NCBI GenBank assembly: GCA_036250195.1
Contig: JAVHZZ010000002.1
Location: forward strand, 64,012,705-64,076,704
Reading direction: 5' to 3'
Origin: Mixophyes australis
Taxonomy: Eukaryota > Chordata > Amphibia > Anura > Limnodynastidae
DNA length: 64,000 bases
Position numbers and translations under genes: made by a program. This document shows, piece after piece, positions 9,517 to 20,305 of the stretch; the stretch's first letter is position 1, and each line of letters opens with the position of its first letter. The notes under the pieces are model-generated. The model searched no databases and was not told the DNA's origin. It was given only the letters and a program-made list of their open reading frames with translations.

Positions 9517-10798
9517 AATCTTTCAACCCCTTTCTCAATATCTGGCAACGTGGCTCTTCTATCTAAATACAGTGTATTAAAGAGTTAATTTTTCACTTCT
9601 GATAAAGATGGGGGGGATTTTTTAATCCAATGTCGAAAAATTACTAGTTTAGCTATTGTGATTGTGACCATAATAAATGGTATAACATCCTGTGATTCTC
9701 TGGATGGAATAAGATGTACCCAACTTTCAAATTGACATAAGAAAATGGCCTTTCTATCACTTGGAAGAGAAGTATACAAGACAGAAGATAAAAAGCTTAG
9801 TATTTTATTCCAGAATTTCTAGATTTTTCTGCATTGCTAAATCTTATGGTAAAAAGATGCACAAGCATGTCTGCATTTGGGACAGAACCCCGATTCTTCC
9901 GGAACATAACATCTCCTTTGATATTGTGATATACAGGTACGATTAAGAAATTTTATATGGGTCTCTTGTAGTCTTGTAGAATGAAGCCATTTCAGAATTT
10001 TTTCGTTATGTTTGAGTAGATCTATAGCAGGACTAAATTCAGGAGATTCCTTCAGCAGGGATCTATGTGTCTTATTCAAAATTTTGGGTGTATCTGACGG
10101 TAGTCGATCCTGGTAGAGGAATCTAATTTGGAATTTCTGTCTCTTGGAGAAATGTAAAAGGTCTTCTAGAGAGCTGGCTGCGGGGAGAGATAGTTTGTTA
10201 TCTGTATGTATCATGATGTAATGGCGTAACTGCAAATACATAAAAAAATGGGAATTGAGCAGGTTAATTTTTCTTTAAGTTGTTGGAAAGGGAATAGGAT
10301 GCCTCCAGGGTCGAATACATCTTTTATTGAGGCGATACCTTTGGTTCTCCAAGTGGAGATTTCAGCATTTTCTAGACCTGGAGGAAACACAGGGTTGCCC
10401 CAAATAGTAACGTAGTGTGTAGTAATTTGAGGGTGTTTTAAGTGTTTCATGATAATATTCCATGCCTTGTAGGTATCTGCAAATAAGATGTTTCGCATTA
10501 TTTCTTCTGGTATCAATTTTTTCGGAAGGTGGAGGAGTGCCGCCAGTGAATATGGGTGCACTAATTCATTTTCTAGAGGCAGATTAATAAAGTATTCTTG
10601 CCTCAATAACCAACCTACAGCATAACGGAAAAGAGCAGAGAGCATAAATGCCATCACATCCGGGAAACCAATTCCACCTCTTTGTTTATTTTGTTTAAGT
10701 TTAACATTGTGAATTCTGGGTCGCTTACCTCCCCATAGAAAGGAAGTAAAGAGTGTGAGAGATATACATTTTATGAACTTCTTAAAGTAATGCATTTT
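9319..10798 (-). mobile_element. L1/Tx1-clade LINE tail, second copy
   Basis: This carries the same decayed ORF2 C-terminus as 3640-4855 (minus-strand frames 9585-9779, 9837-10241, 10211-10795) with small differences (for example WGGKRPRI for WGDKRPRI). It starts inside the 3' UTR without poly(A), which agrees with being a recombination product and not an independent insertion. Confidence 0.85.
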
Positions 10799-11219
10799 GT
10801 ATAATTACTGCTGAAAGAAGAATAGTCTGCAGCTTGCAGAATATTCTCTATGAACTTTGCCTTACATTCTTTTCTCTTCGCCAACATATCTCTTCTCAAG
10901 AATGTGCACATCCAGCAGCTTCGGTACCAGGAGCCCACGACCCCCACTTGAGGCCTACGTGACTGAGATAAAGACATCTGCTTTACATCATGCCCACAAA
11001 CTGCTGACATGGACAAGATGCCTTCAGAAACCTTGTATTCCTTATCTCCCTTTTTCTGTGTAACTATGTATAAATAAAGCTACTCTGACTTAGGGCTGGT
11101 CAGAACCAGATACATTTTCAGCCTAACATCTGAAGTTGTCTGTCTCTCTATCGATCGATACCCACAAGGTATAGCAGCCGGAGTTCAGGAGAAAGGACCC
11201 GTTTAGGTCATCTCTGACA
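10799..11219 (+). repeat. Retroviral LTR, second copy, abutting L1
   Basis: It is identical to the 5' LTR at 4856-5276 apart from a few bases and ends in CTCTGACA at 11219. No PBS follows; the next bases are L1 ORF2. It is preceded by L1 sequence, not by a polypurine tract or env, so it is not the ordinary 3' LTR of this provirus. Confidence 0.8.
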
Positions 11220-13145
11220 AGAGTCTTGTGCATCTGTGTATATCAGTTTATATCTGCATCGGGTATGTCAATTTGGGAAAAATAACAGACTTAATCACAG
11301 CGTTTCTACCAAGTAGCGACAAACTAAGGTTTTTCCAATTAACTAGCATAAATTCTACTTTCTTAATAATGGGAGAATAATTGAGTTTATAAAGGTCACT
11401 CAGAGATGATGGAATGTAAATGCCCAAGTTTTTTAATTTTTGTGTTACTAAACGGAAATTTGAAATAGCTCTAATTTGGTCTGGATTCATTGCAGTGTTC
11501 GAAATAGGGAGTATTTTAGATTTTTGAAAGTTAATTTTATAACCTGCAAAGGATCCAAAGTTTTCTATTGTCTCTACAATTGTGGGGATAGATTTTTCTG
11601 GGCGTGTAACCATTAATAGCATATCGTCAGCAAACATCGCTAATTTGCATGATTCTGAACGAATTTGTATACCTGAATAATTAGGGTCTTCCCTGAGGGT
11701 TATAGCCTATTGGCTCAGCGTCTAGGAAAAAAAGAATACTGATCTCTGGAGATTTGGTATGCTGAATGTGTGACAAAACCGTCAGAACTTTGCGTATGTT
11801 CGTGACAGAATTCCGGCCCCAAATGAAACCTGATTGATCTGTGTGTATGATAGAGGGCAAGATACATTTTAATCTTTCCGCTAGTATTTTGGTTTAGATT
11901 TTGTAATCAATGTTGAGCAGGGAGATTGGTCTGTAAGACCCCGCATCATCTAGTTGCCTGTCTTGTTCGGGTAAAACTCTAAGAATTGCAGAGTTGAAAT
12001 GTAGGTGTACTGAACGAGATTCAATGATTTGGTTAAAAAACTTAGTGTTTCTGTTATTTGAGATAGAAGTATATTATAAAACTCGCCACTCAAACCATCA
12101 GGTCCTGGTGCTATGAAGGTTTTTAAATTTTTTATTACATTGATGACTTCTTCTGTTTTGATTGGGGCTAGGAGGGATTCTGATTGTGGGTCAGAGATGC
12201 CAGGCATAGAGATTTTCTCCCAAAACTGGTCTTTGGAAGCAGGATTGATAGGGTCTTGAGAGTATAGTTTTGTATAAAAGTTATGAAAGATGTTAAGTAT
12301 TTCTTTTCCATCACTAGACAGTGAGCCATCTTTAGATTTAAGGGCTGCAATAATAGTTGGGGATCTCTCACCTTTTAACAGATTGGATAACAAGCGGCTA
12401 TTCTTATTTCCGTGTCTATAGAACTGAAATCTAGAAGCTTGTGAAGTTCTATCTGCCAATTAAGCAATTAGATTATTAAACTGTGTTTGTTTTTGCTTGT
12501 ACATATTTTTATTTGTTAGAGATGGATTATTTTTCATGTTTTGGTAGGCTGAAGTAAGATCTCTTTGTGTCTAGGTATAGTTTAGTATGTGTTTTTATAT
12601 GTTGGCTTGTAAATGAAATTATACGGCCTTTAATTACCGCCTTGGCTGTCTGCCAGAGTAAAGCCGGGTTAGATTGATGTTCTTCGTTATTGAACAGGAA
12701 ATCATGCCAGGCTGCAATGAGCATATTTCTAAATGTTAATGAATTAGCTAAATAATTTGGTAATTTCCATTGCCTGTATGAACCTGTTTTATGTGTATTA
12801 GCTATTTCTATCCAAAGCAACGAGATGGTTTCTATGTCTGATCCACCTAGAGTGGGAAGAAGAGACTGGGATACTAATATGTAATCAATCCGAGATAACG
12901 TGCCGTGTGCCGCTGAAAGACAGGTGTATTCTTTTGAGGTGGGGTTCAATAGGCGCCAATAATCAGTTAAGTGTATTTGGTCTATGATATACTTGATTCC
13001 TACCTTAGGCAGTTTGGAGGAGTAATGAATCGGAGCAGATGCCCCCTCCCTGTCCATTGTCGGAGATGCAACAAGATTGAAGTCCTCTCCAATTATCATA
13101 TTGGAATCTAAGTAAGGATATAATTTTGAGACAATGTTCAGGTCA
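11220..13145 (-). mobile_element. L1/Tx1-clade LINE, 5' part of the ORF2 remnant (antisense)
   Basis: Read leftward from 13145: APE-type endonuclease end (MIIGEDFNLVAS with G-D-F-N, then SRIDYILVSQ; frame 12527-13099), the linker and RT start (frame 11950-12459, FIAPGPDGLSGEFY), and RT core with FADD (MFADDMLLM; frame 11248-11637). Then comes FPKLTYP at the junction with the LTR. Stops and frameshifts separate the pieces. The element is truncated at about 13145 within the endonuclease, so ORF1 and the 5' UTR are missing. Confidence 0.85.
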
Positions 13146-13149
13146 GACC

Positions 13150-16100
13150 TGTAATCCTACAACTAGACAAAGTAGAGTTTAAAACTGTGGTAAGTATTAA
13201 GGTGCAAAGTGTAGAAAGAAACTGATTTTAAAAGGTAATCTTTGTTGATTTTGTGTGTTTGTTTTATGTTGTCAAATGTTTGTTTTCCTAAATCGCTGGC
13301 CGATGGTAAAGAATGAGAATGTTTGGTTTGTTTGTTGTTTAAAGATAACTATCTTGTCTTTTCTTCACAGATAAAGGTAGACAAAAGAAGTATAGACGTA
13401 TTGTTTGAAAGGGGTGAGATAGAGAAATAGAAGAATTACTCTTGAAAGACTAATTAACAATAGACAAATGGAACACTCTTTGTTTTAGGCTGCAGTGTCT
13501 CATGATAATTTGTTTGGCTGAGAATCATTATCCAACAATGAAGTATATACATACTTTGCTCCAAAATATCGTTTAGGTATCTCAGATGAGTCATCAACAA
13601 TTTTTACATTTCTCTATTATAAGTTAGGAAAGTCCGTTGAAAAGGTATGTAGTCAATGAGATACCGAGTTCTTAATGAACGAATGACGGACGACACTGGA
13701 TTGCACAGTTAAGACCCCCTAGTCATTCTTGGGAGGGATCATAGTTAAATGAATACAGCCATTTCCCCATAGAGTCAGAGTCCAATCCAGCTGTCATTTT
13801 GTTGAAAAAAAAAAAATCTCCCTTTCTAATGTATGTTTGTATTCAAATCTTTATATTCCCATCATTCATTGCTTTCCTATTTCTCATTCTTTACACAAAC
13901 GCTAGTCTCTCTCCCTCTCTCTCTCTCTGCTTTGGTAGAGATAAAATCAGACACAGTCTCAACAATGGGGCTAAGACATATTTTTATTTTTTTACATAAG
14001 ACAAATTCAGAGATACACACACTAGATTAACATGAGTTACAGAAACAGTCAGGGGTTTTGTTTTCATGTGTATAGAAACTGCTGATTTTAAGCAGAAAGG
14101 TTCTGTTGTGGAAATACGATTCATGTTTTATAGATTGCATATCTGTTTTGTTTTTTGTGTTTTATGATTCGTGCCTCCTGTTCAAAAATGTGCCTTTATA
14201 TGGATGCACAAAGGGTGGAGAAGAGATTGCTGGAGGTTAGGCATACAGATATGCATCTCTGTATAGAACATTGGAGTAGGATTTTTACCACAAGATACGA
14301 CATAATGTGAAACCCTAGAAAATGTAGAATTTTCATGTTTTATATTTTTTCACTGTTAGACAGACATGTACTGGGTACTGTTATATTTGAAGAAAGTGTT
14401 ATAGAAATAGACCCCTTTGCCTCTCCCACTTAGTCAAGTAGCTGAATGTGAGGTACTGAGAATGACATGTGAGTTGGCAGAGGGAAAATCAATTGATATA
14501 CATTGGTCTTCAGCATTTTTCTAGTCTAGGGGGCGATGTTGAGGTGACTGAGAAATCGTTTTATAGCAATACCAGCACATGATTAGGACACTACATAGAG
14601 GACTTTATACAGTGACACAGTTACCAACTGAAGTAGCTGCTTGTAAGGTCCACACTTACACACACGACCATACATGGCTGTCACACCAGGGCGAACATAG
14701 CTGTCAAATAGACAGCAGGGTTTTATGTGACAGCTAACAAATTTATGTTTTGTTTTGTTTTTCGTTGTATTGTTTTAGTTTTAAAATGTGAACACACACA
14801 CACATGCACGCATACACATATTGGTTAATATATAAAGATTTGTGTTACCTGAGGAATAAACTGTCTGGGAGGTGAAGAGATGTGGTGAGGAGTCTGGCAG
14901 ACTCTGGAAAGATGGACAAGGTAGACCAATAGAGCCATCCCATATCCCTCCTACTGATGGGTTTTCCTCCAGGTAAAACAAATACACCTCATCCAATTAC
15001 CACCATGCAGGATCCTCAAGTATACACAGGTGTACCAATGAAAAATGTCTTGGTAAAGGTGTATTGAAATGTGTCTAATGTATTACTGTGTCATACTCAA
15101 AACTTTTGTTATTCAATGTGATAGTCCTAGAGTTATAATAGATGATAGGGGTATTCATGTTATTAATAATAGATGTATAATGTATGAGTAGTGGTAACAA
15201 ATCACATACTTTCAATTAGCCATAAACCAGTGTGAACATAAAGTAGTGGTACTCGGTAGAACGAATTGAATAGAATAAGTGTTGGAACTTGATTGAAGGG
15301 ACTGATAGCTTCGGCCACTAGTCCTATCCCGCTACCAAAAGATCACTCCTGGGCAGACTCCTAACCTGTCAGTTTTTGAAATGTTCTTAACCCCTCGTGA
15401 GATGAGATTGTAACTGGGAGGCTAGGTTAGCTCTTGAGAGAAGGTAAATAGTGAGACAGCAACCAAGAACGTCCAAAACACTGTTTCCTGAAAAGTCACA
15501 CTAACTGTCAGGATGTTGGATCGGAAGAGTAAGTTGTGGAACAGAAATTTCTTAGGCTCAGGTTATTTGACAGACAGGTACCAGGTGTAGGCTACCAGCA
15601 TCACCGCTTCAAGGGTAGCAGAGACACACTGGTGCCCATTCCACCCACTGCAGAGGGGCCAACACTCAGAGAAGGGTCTAAGGGCACTCATGAGTCTTTT
15701 CTGGAAGGCCTCGAATGCAAAAGTAGCACCTGAGCCAAAGGCTAAGACTGTTGTCCAGCATTAAGTTATAGTTTTTCCTGTTTTGTGTTCTCTCATTTCA
15801 TTCTCTTCTCAGGACGGTTAATTCTTTTGATTATTAGCAGGTGACAGAGACTGGTTCAGGTAATGATAAGGAGGTATTGGGGAGGAAGGAGAAGTTAGTA
15901 GCATAATCGGTCCAGCCAATTACTCTATTCAATTCAGGGGTAAAGGAAAATTTGGAAACCTTGGAGCTTGGAGAAAGTGCGAGGGGCTATTGTCTGAGTA
16001 GCATTACGTCCGTAAGTACGGTGACCCCATGGTTAAAAAAGGGATACACCCAGCGATGCCAGTCCAGTAATATTCGGACTTGAGCAGGCATCCTTGAGAA

Positions 16101-16800
16101 TGATTATCATTCTTGAGAGGGTAAGGTTTTAGACCAAACAAAGTGCTGGGCGTGCTCTCACACACCTCAGTGATTATATCAAGTAGGATTAGTTCTCTTT
16201 CCACTAAATATTCTTGAGGTACCCGAACTATAGGTGGGAGGTCAATAGGGGAAAGAGTAGACACCTAGGTCCCTTAGTCTGAAGTCTCCCAATGCATTGC
16301 AAGCCGCTCACTGTTAAATCTGAGTATCGGGAGACTGGGAAGAACGAACAGACAATAGCCCGCCCACAAGTGTTGATGAAAAGAACTGATGACATTATTA
16401 GAAGTGTGTATATTAACGCAAGCTGAAGGAGATTGCATATGACATTATTGATAGACATAGGATGATGCTATTGATGAACATGAAGTGTTTAAATGTATTC
16501 TGAGCTTAAAGACATGCGTTGGACAGAAGAACCTGTTAAACTTGAAGAATTGTAGTAGAGAATTCTGAATAGCTGATACATGTTCTATTGTACCGTGTAC
16601 CTTTCTAAATAATTTATTAAGTGTTTTCTTGCACCCTTGAAGGGCGTACAAAAGGTTATCTCCAAGCTCCAGAAATGTACGGTCTATAGTAAAAGAATAA
16701 ATCGTTTAGAGGATTAGGACTCTCTCTTATGATAACTTGTTTAGATCTACAAACAGCGTGGTCATACACCAAGGGGGATTTGTATTACATAACAATGAAA
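13150..16800. other. 3.6 kb without recognised genes
   Basis: I see only short chance ORFs, a CT-rich tract near 13906-13930 and a short CA-rich stretch near 14790. A minus-strand ORF at 16004-16264 (86 residues) shows no recognisable domain. It may be non-coding host DNA or an LTR/element interior that I cannot identify. Confidence 0.5.
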
Positions 16801-16812
16801 CGTGGTACTGAG

Positions 16813-17096
16813 GCTGTTCCGGCGCGTTACCGCGAATCTGAAAGCTAATTGAATATGCCCCTAAATGTCTAATTCTAAGGGGCATATTCAATTAGCTTTC
16901 GGATTCGCGGTAACGCACCGGAACAGCCGCGAAACGTAATACACATTACCGCAATAACGTGGATTTTCATTCGCAGCCCATAGGGTTGCGAACGAAAATC
17001 CGCGTTAATGCGGTACCGTAATACCCGCAAGAACGCGCACTTTTCGCGGTAACGCGCGTTACCGCGAATCCGAAAGCTAATTGAATATGCCCCTAA
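16813..17096. mobile_element. Palindromic MITE pair with GGGGCATATTCAATTAG ends
   Basis: A complete element spans 16879-17093, with inverted ends GGGGCATATTCAATTAGC and GCTAATTGAATATGCCCC flanked by TAA at 16876-16878 and 17094-17096. An additional inverted half (16813-16861) lies immediately left, so the two form a longer hairpin. A 3-bp TAA/TTA duplication suggests a PIF/Harbinger-type MITE. Relatives lie at 45695-45852 and 58779-58922. Confidence 0.75.
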
Positions 17097-17150
17097 ATGT
17101 CCAGTGCTGCAGAGTTTTGTGATGCCCTACAAATAAATAATGATGATATT
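17097..17150 (+). mobile_element. Short L2 LINE 3' tail
   Basis: AGTGCTGCAGAGTTTTGTG, then ATGCCCTACAAATAAATAATGATGAT, matches the terminal hairpin-and-tail layout of the other L2 copies here. Only about 50 bases remain. Confidence 0.5.
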
Positions 17151-17344
17151 TACCCGGGTCCTATAAGGAAGACCTTTAGTGAACTGGGACTCTTTTCAAC
17201 TCCCCAAGAGGGATTTTTATACTTTTTTACATAATGGTGACTTTCTTGTATTTAGAGATCAAAAAGGAATAAACCATCTAGGGTATAGGAAATATAGGTA
17301 GTGACATGGGCTGCAAATTACATAGTTAAGCACAAAAGCCTGTG

Positions 17345-17600
17345 GCAGAATCTACAGCTAATACATGGCCACGATCGCTCCACCTGTTTCTTGGATAAGA
17401 GGTAATTCTACAGCTAATACATGGCAATGATCACTCCACCTGTTTCTTGGATAACTGAGGTAATTCTACAGCTAATACATGGCATCCCCCCGGGGATGCG
17501 TGGTTTTATCAGACACACACCAATCCAGGGTGCCGGACAATGCACTAAAAAGAGCCATTGACATTCATAGCAAAAAGCCAGTTCATCAATGAGCTTTGAA
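17345..17600 (+). pseudogene. 18S rRNA-derived fragment with internal triplication
   Basis: The phrases TTCTTGGATAACTGAGGTAA, TTCTACAGCTAATACATGG, GGGATGCGTGG and TTTATCAGAC correspond in order to a conserved part of the eukaryotic 18S rRNA 5' domain (TTGGATAACTGTGGTAATTC, AGCTAATACATG, GGGATGCGTGCATTTATCAG). A unit of about 60 bases (CTACAGCTAATACATGG through GGATAA) is present about three times in tandem between 17350 and 17480. Several substitutions and the repetition exclude a working rRNA gene. Similarity fades after about 17530. Confidence 0.65.
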
Positions 17601-17699
17601 TCAGCCCCAATTCCCACAAAATTCTAATCTGGTTTGGTACCTTTCATGTAAAGTGCTGATTACAAACACAACAAAACACTTGTGAGAGAATGTGGCCTC

Positions 17700-18234
17700 T
17701 AAGAGGCTGACTACCAGACACAAAGACATGGCATGGATGCTATCCAGGGATGTCTGCCTCTCAGGACATTAATGCACTCCCGGAACCTGTGTCGATATGT
17801 CCACTGCCCCTTCTGCATCACCAGAAGGGAAATAGCACAGCGTTTTTTTGGGACTGCCCCACTGTACAGGCACTGTTGGATGCCTTGGAACATGAACATA
17901 AGGACAGTGTGCCCAGAACTTGCCTTTCATACAATTCGGTATTTTATGGATTATTTCCTGGGACCCACATCATTGGGGCAATCCAGGAGGCCTGGAGCCT
18001 AATGAAGTGCTTTAAGGACGCTATTTGGCTTGCCAGGAATCGCCTCATCTTGAAAAGGGAGAAGATGACCATCCAGGACTGTCGCAGGCTGATCCACAGC
18101 CTACTAAGAGACTATAACACCATTGACAGTCCTGAGTAAGAGGAAGATGATTAGTTTTCTGTCTCCCTCTCTCCTTCTCCCCCTATGTGTCTGTTTATTC
18201 ACTGTAACGCTGTTAAATTTACCTGCAAATTGTA
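17700..18234 (+). mobile_element. L1/Tx1-type LINE, ORF2 C-terminus and 3' UTR
   Basis: Frames 17733-18002 and 17750-18139 carry FFWDCPTVQALLDALEHE, YGLFPGT, EAWSLMKCFKDAIWLARN and a terminal helix (IQDCRRLIHSLLRDYN). The zinc-like tail pattern with FFWDCP and the W-x3-K-x-I-W helix are typical of the ORF2 end of Tx1/L1-type LINEs. A frameshift near 17830 joins the two frames. The 3' UTR is interrupted by a solo LTR. Confidence 0.6.
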
Positions 18235-18239
18235 CAGAC

Positions 18240-18920
18240 TGTTACGAGCCTCGGCGGTGCCCAGCCGCCGCGACTCCCCTACCTCTGTCCCGGCCGTCGC
18301 TAAGGCAACCGGGATGTCACTTCCGGGGGCGCATCGGATGTTGCCATGGCAACGGCAAGACGCTTTCCTCTCCAGCGCCGCGTCCCGGCATCACAGGGCA
18401 GCCGGGCGCGTGCGCAAACATTAGGGCAAGTCTGTGGGCTAATTGGAACAGCTGGGGTGTAATCAGAGAGCTGGGCTCTCATTGGTCTGCCTGAGTATTT
18501 AGGGCAATGAGGTCTGCTGCCTCATTGCCGGTTATAGCTTCTGCTCTCCAGTCTGCTGACCTGCTTGTTTCCGTTCCTGTCTTCCTGAACCTCTACTGAT
18601 TTCCTGTGTATGACCTTTGGCTTTGAATTGGGCTTCGCTTGTGTATCCTGTGACCCTGATCTCTGGCCTGTTTACCGTTTCTGCTATCTGCTGGTGACCC
18701 CTGACCTCGGCTTGTTTACTGGTACTGTTGTCTGCTGCTGGCCCTTGACCTCTGCGTGGACCTCACCCCGCTTGCCTGGGTTCTCCCCAGCCGGTACACA
18801 CTTCACGACCCTCTGTCAGTCTGCAGCCCAGTCTGTCCCCACCATCAGGTGCTCCAGTGAACACCTGTTTGACAGAATAGATTCCGGGTTGTGTTGTGCC
18901 GGCTGGAGGGGTTCCTAACA
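18240..18920 (+). mobile_element. Solo LTR, 681 bp, with 5-bp target duplication
   Basis: It begins TGTTACGAGCC and ends TTCCTAACA, that is TGTTA...TAACA inverted termini. CAGAC precedes it (18235-18239) and follows it (18921-18925). The interior is GC-rich then CT-rich, with GAGTATTTAGGG as a possible promoter region near 18493. No gag/pol is attached. It lies within the 3' UTR of the Tx1-like LINE. A Ty3/gypsy or ERV origin cannot be told apart from sequence alone. Confidence 0.8.
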
Positions 18921-18925
18921 CAGAC

Positions 18926-20045
18926 AAGCCTGCTTATCTTCCTCTTCATCATTGACTGTTAGCAATGGGTGCATATAAGACCCTACACTTATTAGTGCAA
19001 ATTAAGAAAAAAAGCCTGCAAAGACTTGTAGATTAATAAAAATGACCAAAGCAGCTCTTCTATAAGGGTGTATATATTAGGGTGTTTTTGATCTGGCTCT
19101 GCTGTCCTCTTTGAGCATCTGTCACTACTCTGAGATGCTGCCAGTGTTTAATATTTTGGATATACTGCTTGTGGAATTATGATTTACATTTTAAGAACTT
19201 CTAGCCACAAATTACTTTTACGTACCATTCTGCAACTTTTACTAATACTTGTATTTTTAAGGCTGATTACCCAGTGCTGTTCAATGCCAGTAACACTTCA
19301 TGTCAAACGAGTTTGACTTATGGGGGTTAATGAGTGATCATAGGGGTCTTAATGGAGGATTTACCTTTGCTTTAAGTGTTATCTTAAAGTGAATATAACA
19401 ACAAAAAGAAGACAGTGTCATAAAAAACAGACAGCAACATATAAGTACAAAAGGTTACCCAATATGGAGTACACAGGACAATGTAAGGTAAATTGTCTAT
19501 TCATCATCGTCTGTAGATATCCCCCAAAGAGTATACATTATAGTGACAAGTTCACTTGACTGCATATAAAGAATATTTTTTTCTCAAATGGTATGAACAA
19601 TTGCTATAAATATTATAAAGTATGTTTACCAAAAAATCTTGCAAAAGCTCCAGAAAAATCATGGACATGTGTCAAGTAGAATTAATTGTTCTGCAACTAG
19701 CTCCCAATAAAAGGCAGCTTCTTTAGCTATTTGTGTGGTGGTGTCTGACAGGAATGAGAGTAATTACTGCAGATGCTTGTGAAAGCCATGGACAAAGTTG
19801 GTATGTGGTGCTGGAAGAAATGCCTCCAAGAAAATGACAAGTTTGAAAGAGTATAGCAGCTGTTGTTATCATCATATGGGCATTTCAGTTGAAAATTTTT
19901 ATATTGGAAACTAGCTGAAGTACCTGGTGTTGACCGGATTTAAATCTTCAAATTATTAAGTTACCAAAGATTTGGATGTAACTGTGAACCTTTTAAAAAA
20001 TAATTAGCAGCTTAGCAGCACTTTCAACACACCCATGAGGTGGCT
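18926..20045. other. No recognised genes
   Basis: The first bases continue the Tx1-like 3' region. The rest is AT-rich sequence with no long frame and no repeat that I can name. Confidence 0.4.
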
Positions 20046-20047
20046 GC

Positions 20048-20305
20048 CCAGCGCACACCAACGGGAGGTCCAACTCAGACCCTAACCCCGTAAAACCTGT
20101 CCAGGATCCAACTGGACCACCTCGCGTTGGTTTCATCCCAATTGGTGCAGGAGTGTTCAAATGTAGGCTCAGAACAGACTCTTCTGATCAAAGTTCTGCC
20201 CAGCATGCACCAACGGGAGGTCCAATTGGGACACTAACCCCCTTAAAGCCTGGCCAGTATCCAACAGGACCACCTCGTGTTGGTTTCATCCCTATCGGTG
20301 CTGCT
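20048..20305. repeat. Tandem duplication, two units of about 160 bp
   Basis: CCCAGCGCACACCAACGGGAGG recurs as CCCAGCATGCACCAACGGGAGG (about 20211). Both copies are followed by GGTCCAA, ACTAACCCC, and CCACCTCG-GTTGGTTTCATCCC. Unit 1 runs about 20048-20150 and unit 2 about 20211-20305, separated by 60 unrelated bases. The second unit abuts the broken end of the TRIM13-like pseudogene. Confidence 0.75.

Larger units (their letters stand above)
9307..11219. repeat. 1.9-kb direct repeat, copy 2 (L1 tail + LTR)
   Basis: This is a near-identical copy of 3363-5276. Its left edge sits inside pol at GGTGAGGGTGAG (9307-9318), a 12-base match to 3363-3374, next to a run of 18 G. Its right edge is the LTR end at 11219, followed at once by L1 ORF2 sequence that is the continuation of the block ending near 4855. 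It lacks any retroviral internal sequence, so its LTR behaves as a solo LTR in L1. Confidence 0.9.

Noticed and set aside
3363..11219. The two 1.9-kb repeats as ordinary LTRs of one provirus
   Set aside because: The repeats contain antisense L1 ORF2, the PBS follows only the last ~420 bases, and L1 continues directly after the right copy. The LTR is only the terminal ~420 bases.
9300..11220. env or integrase of the ERV downstream of pol
   Set aside because: Pol homology stops at about 9305 and the following sequence is L1 tail and LTR; no retroviral frame is present there.
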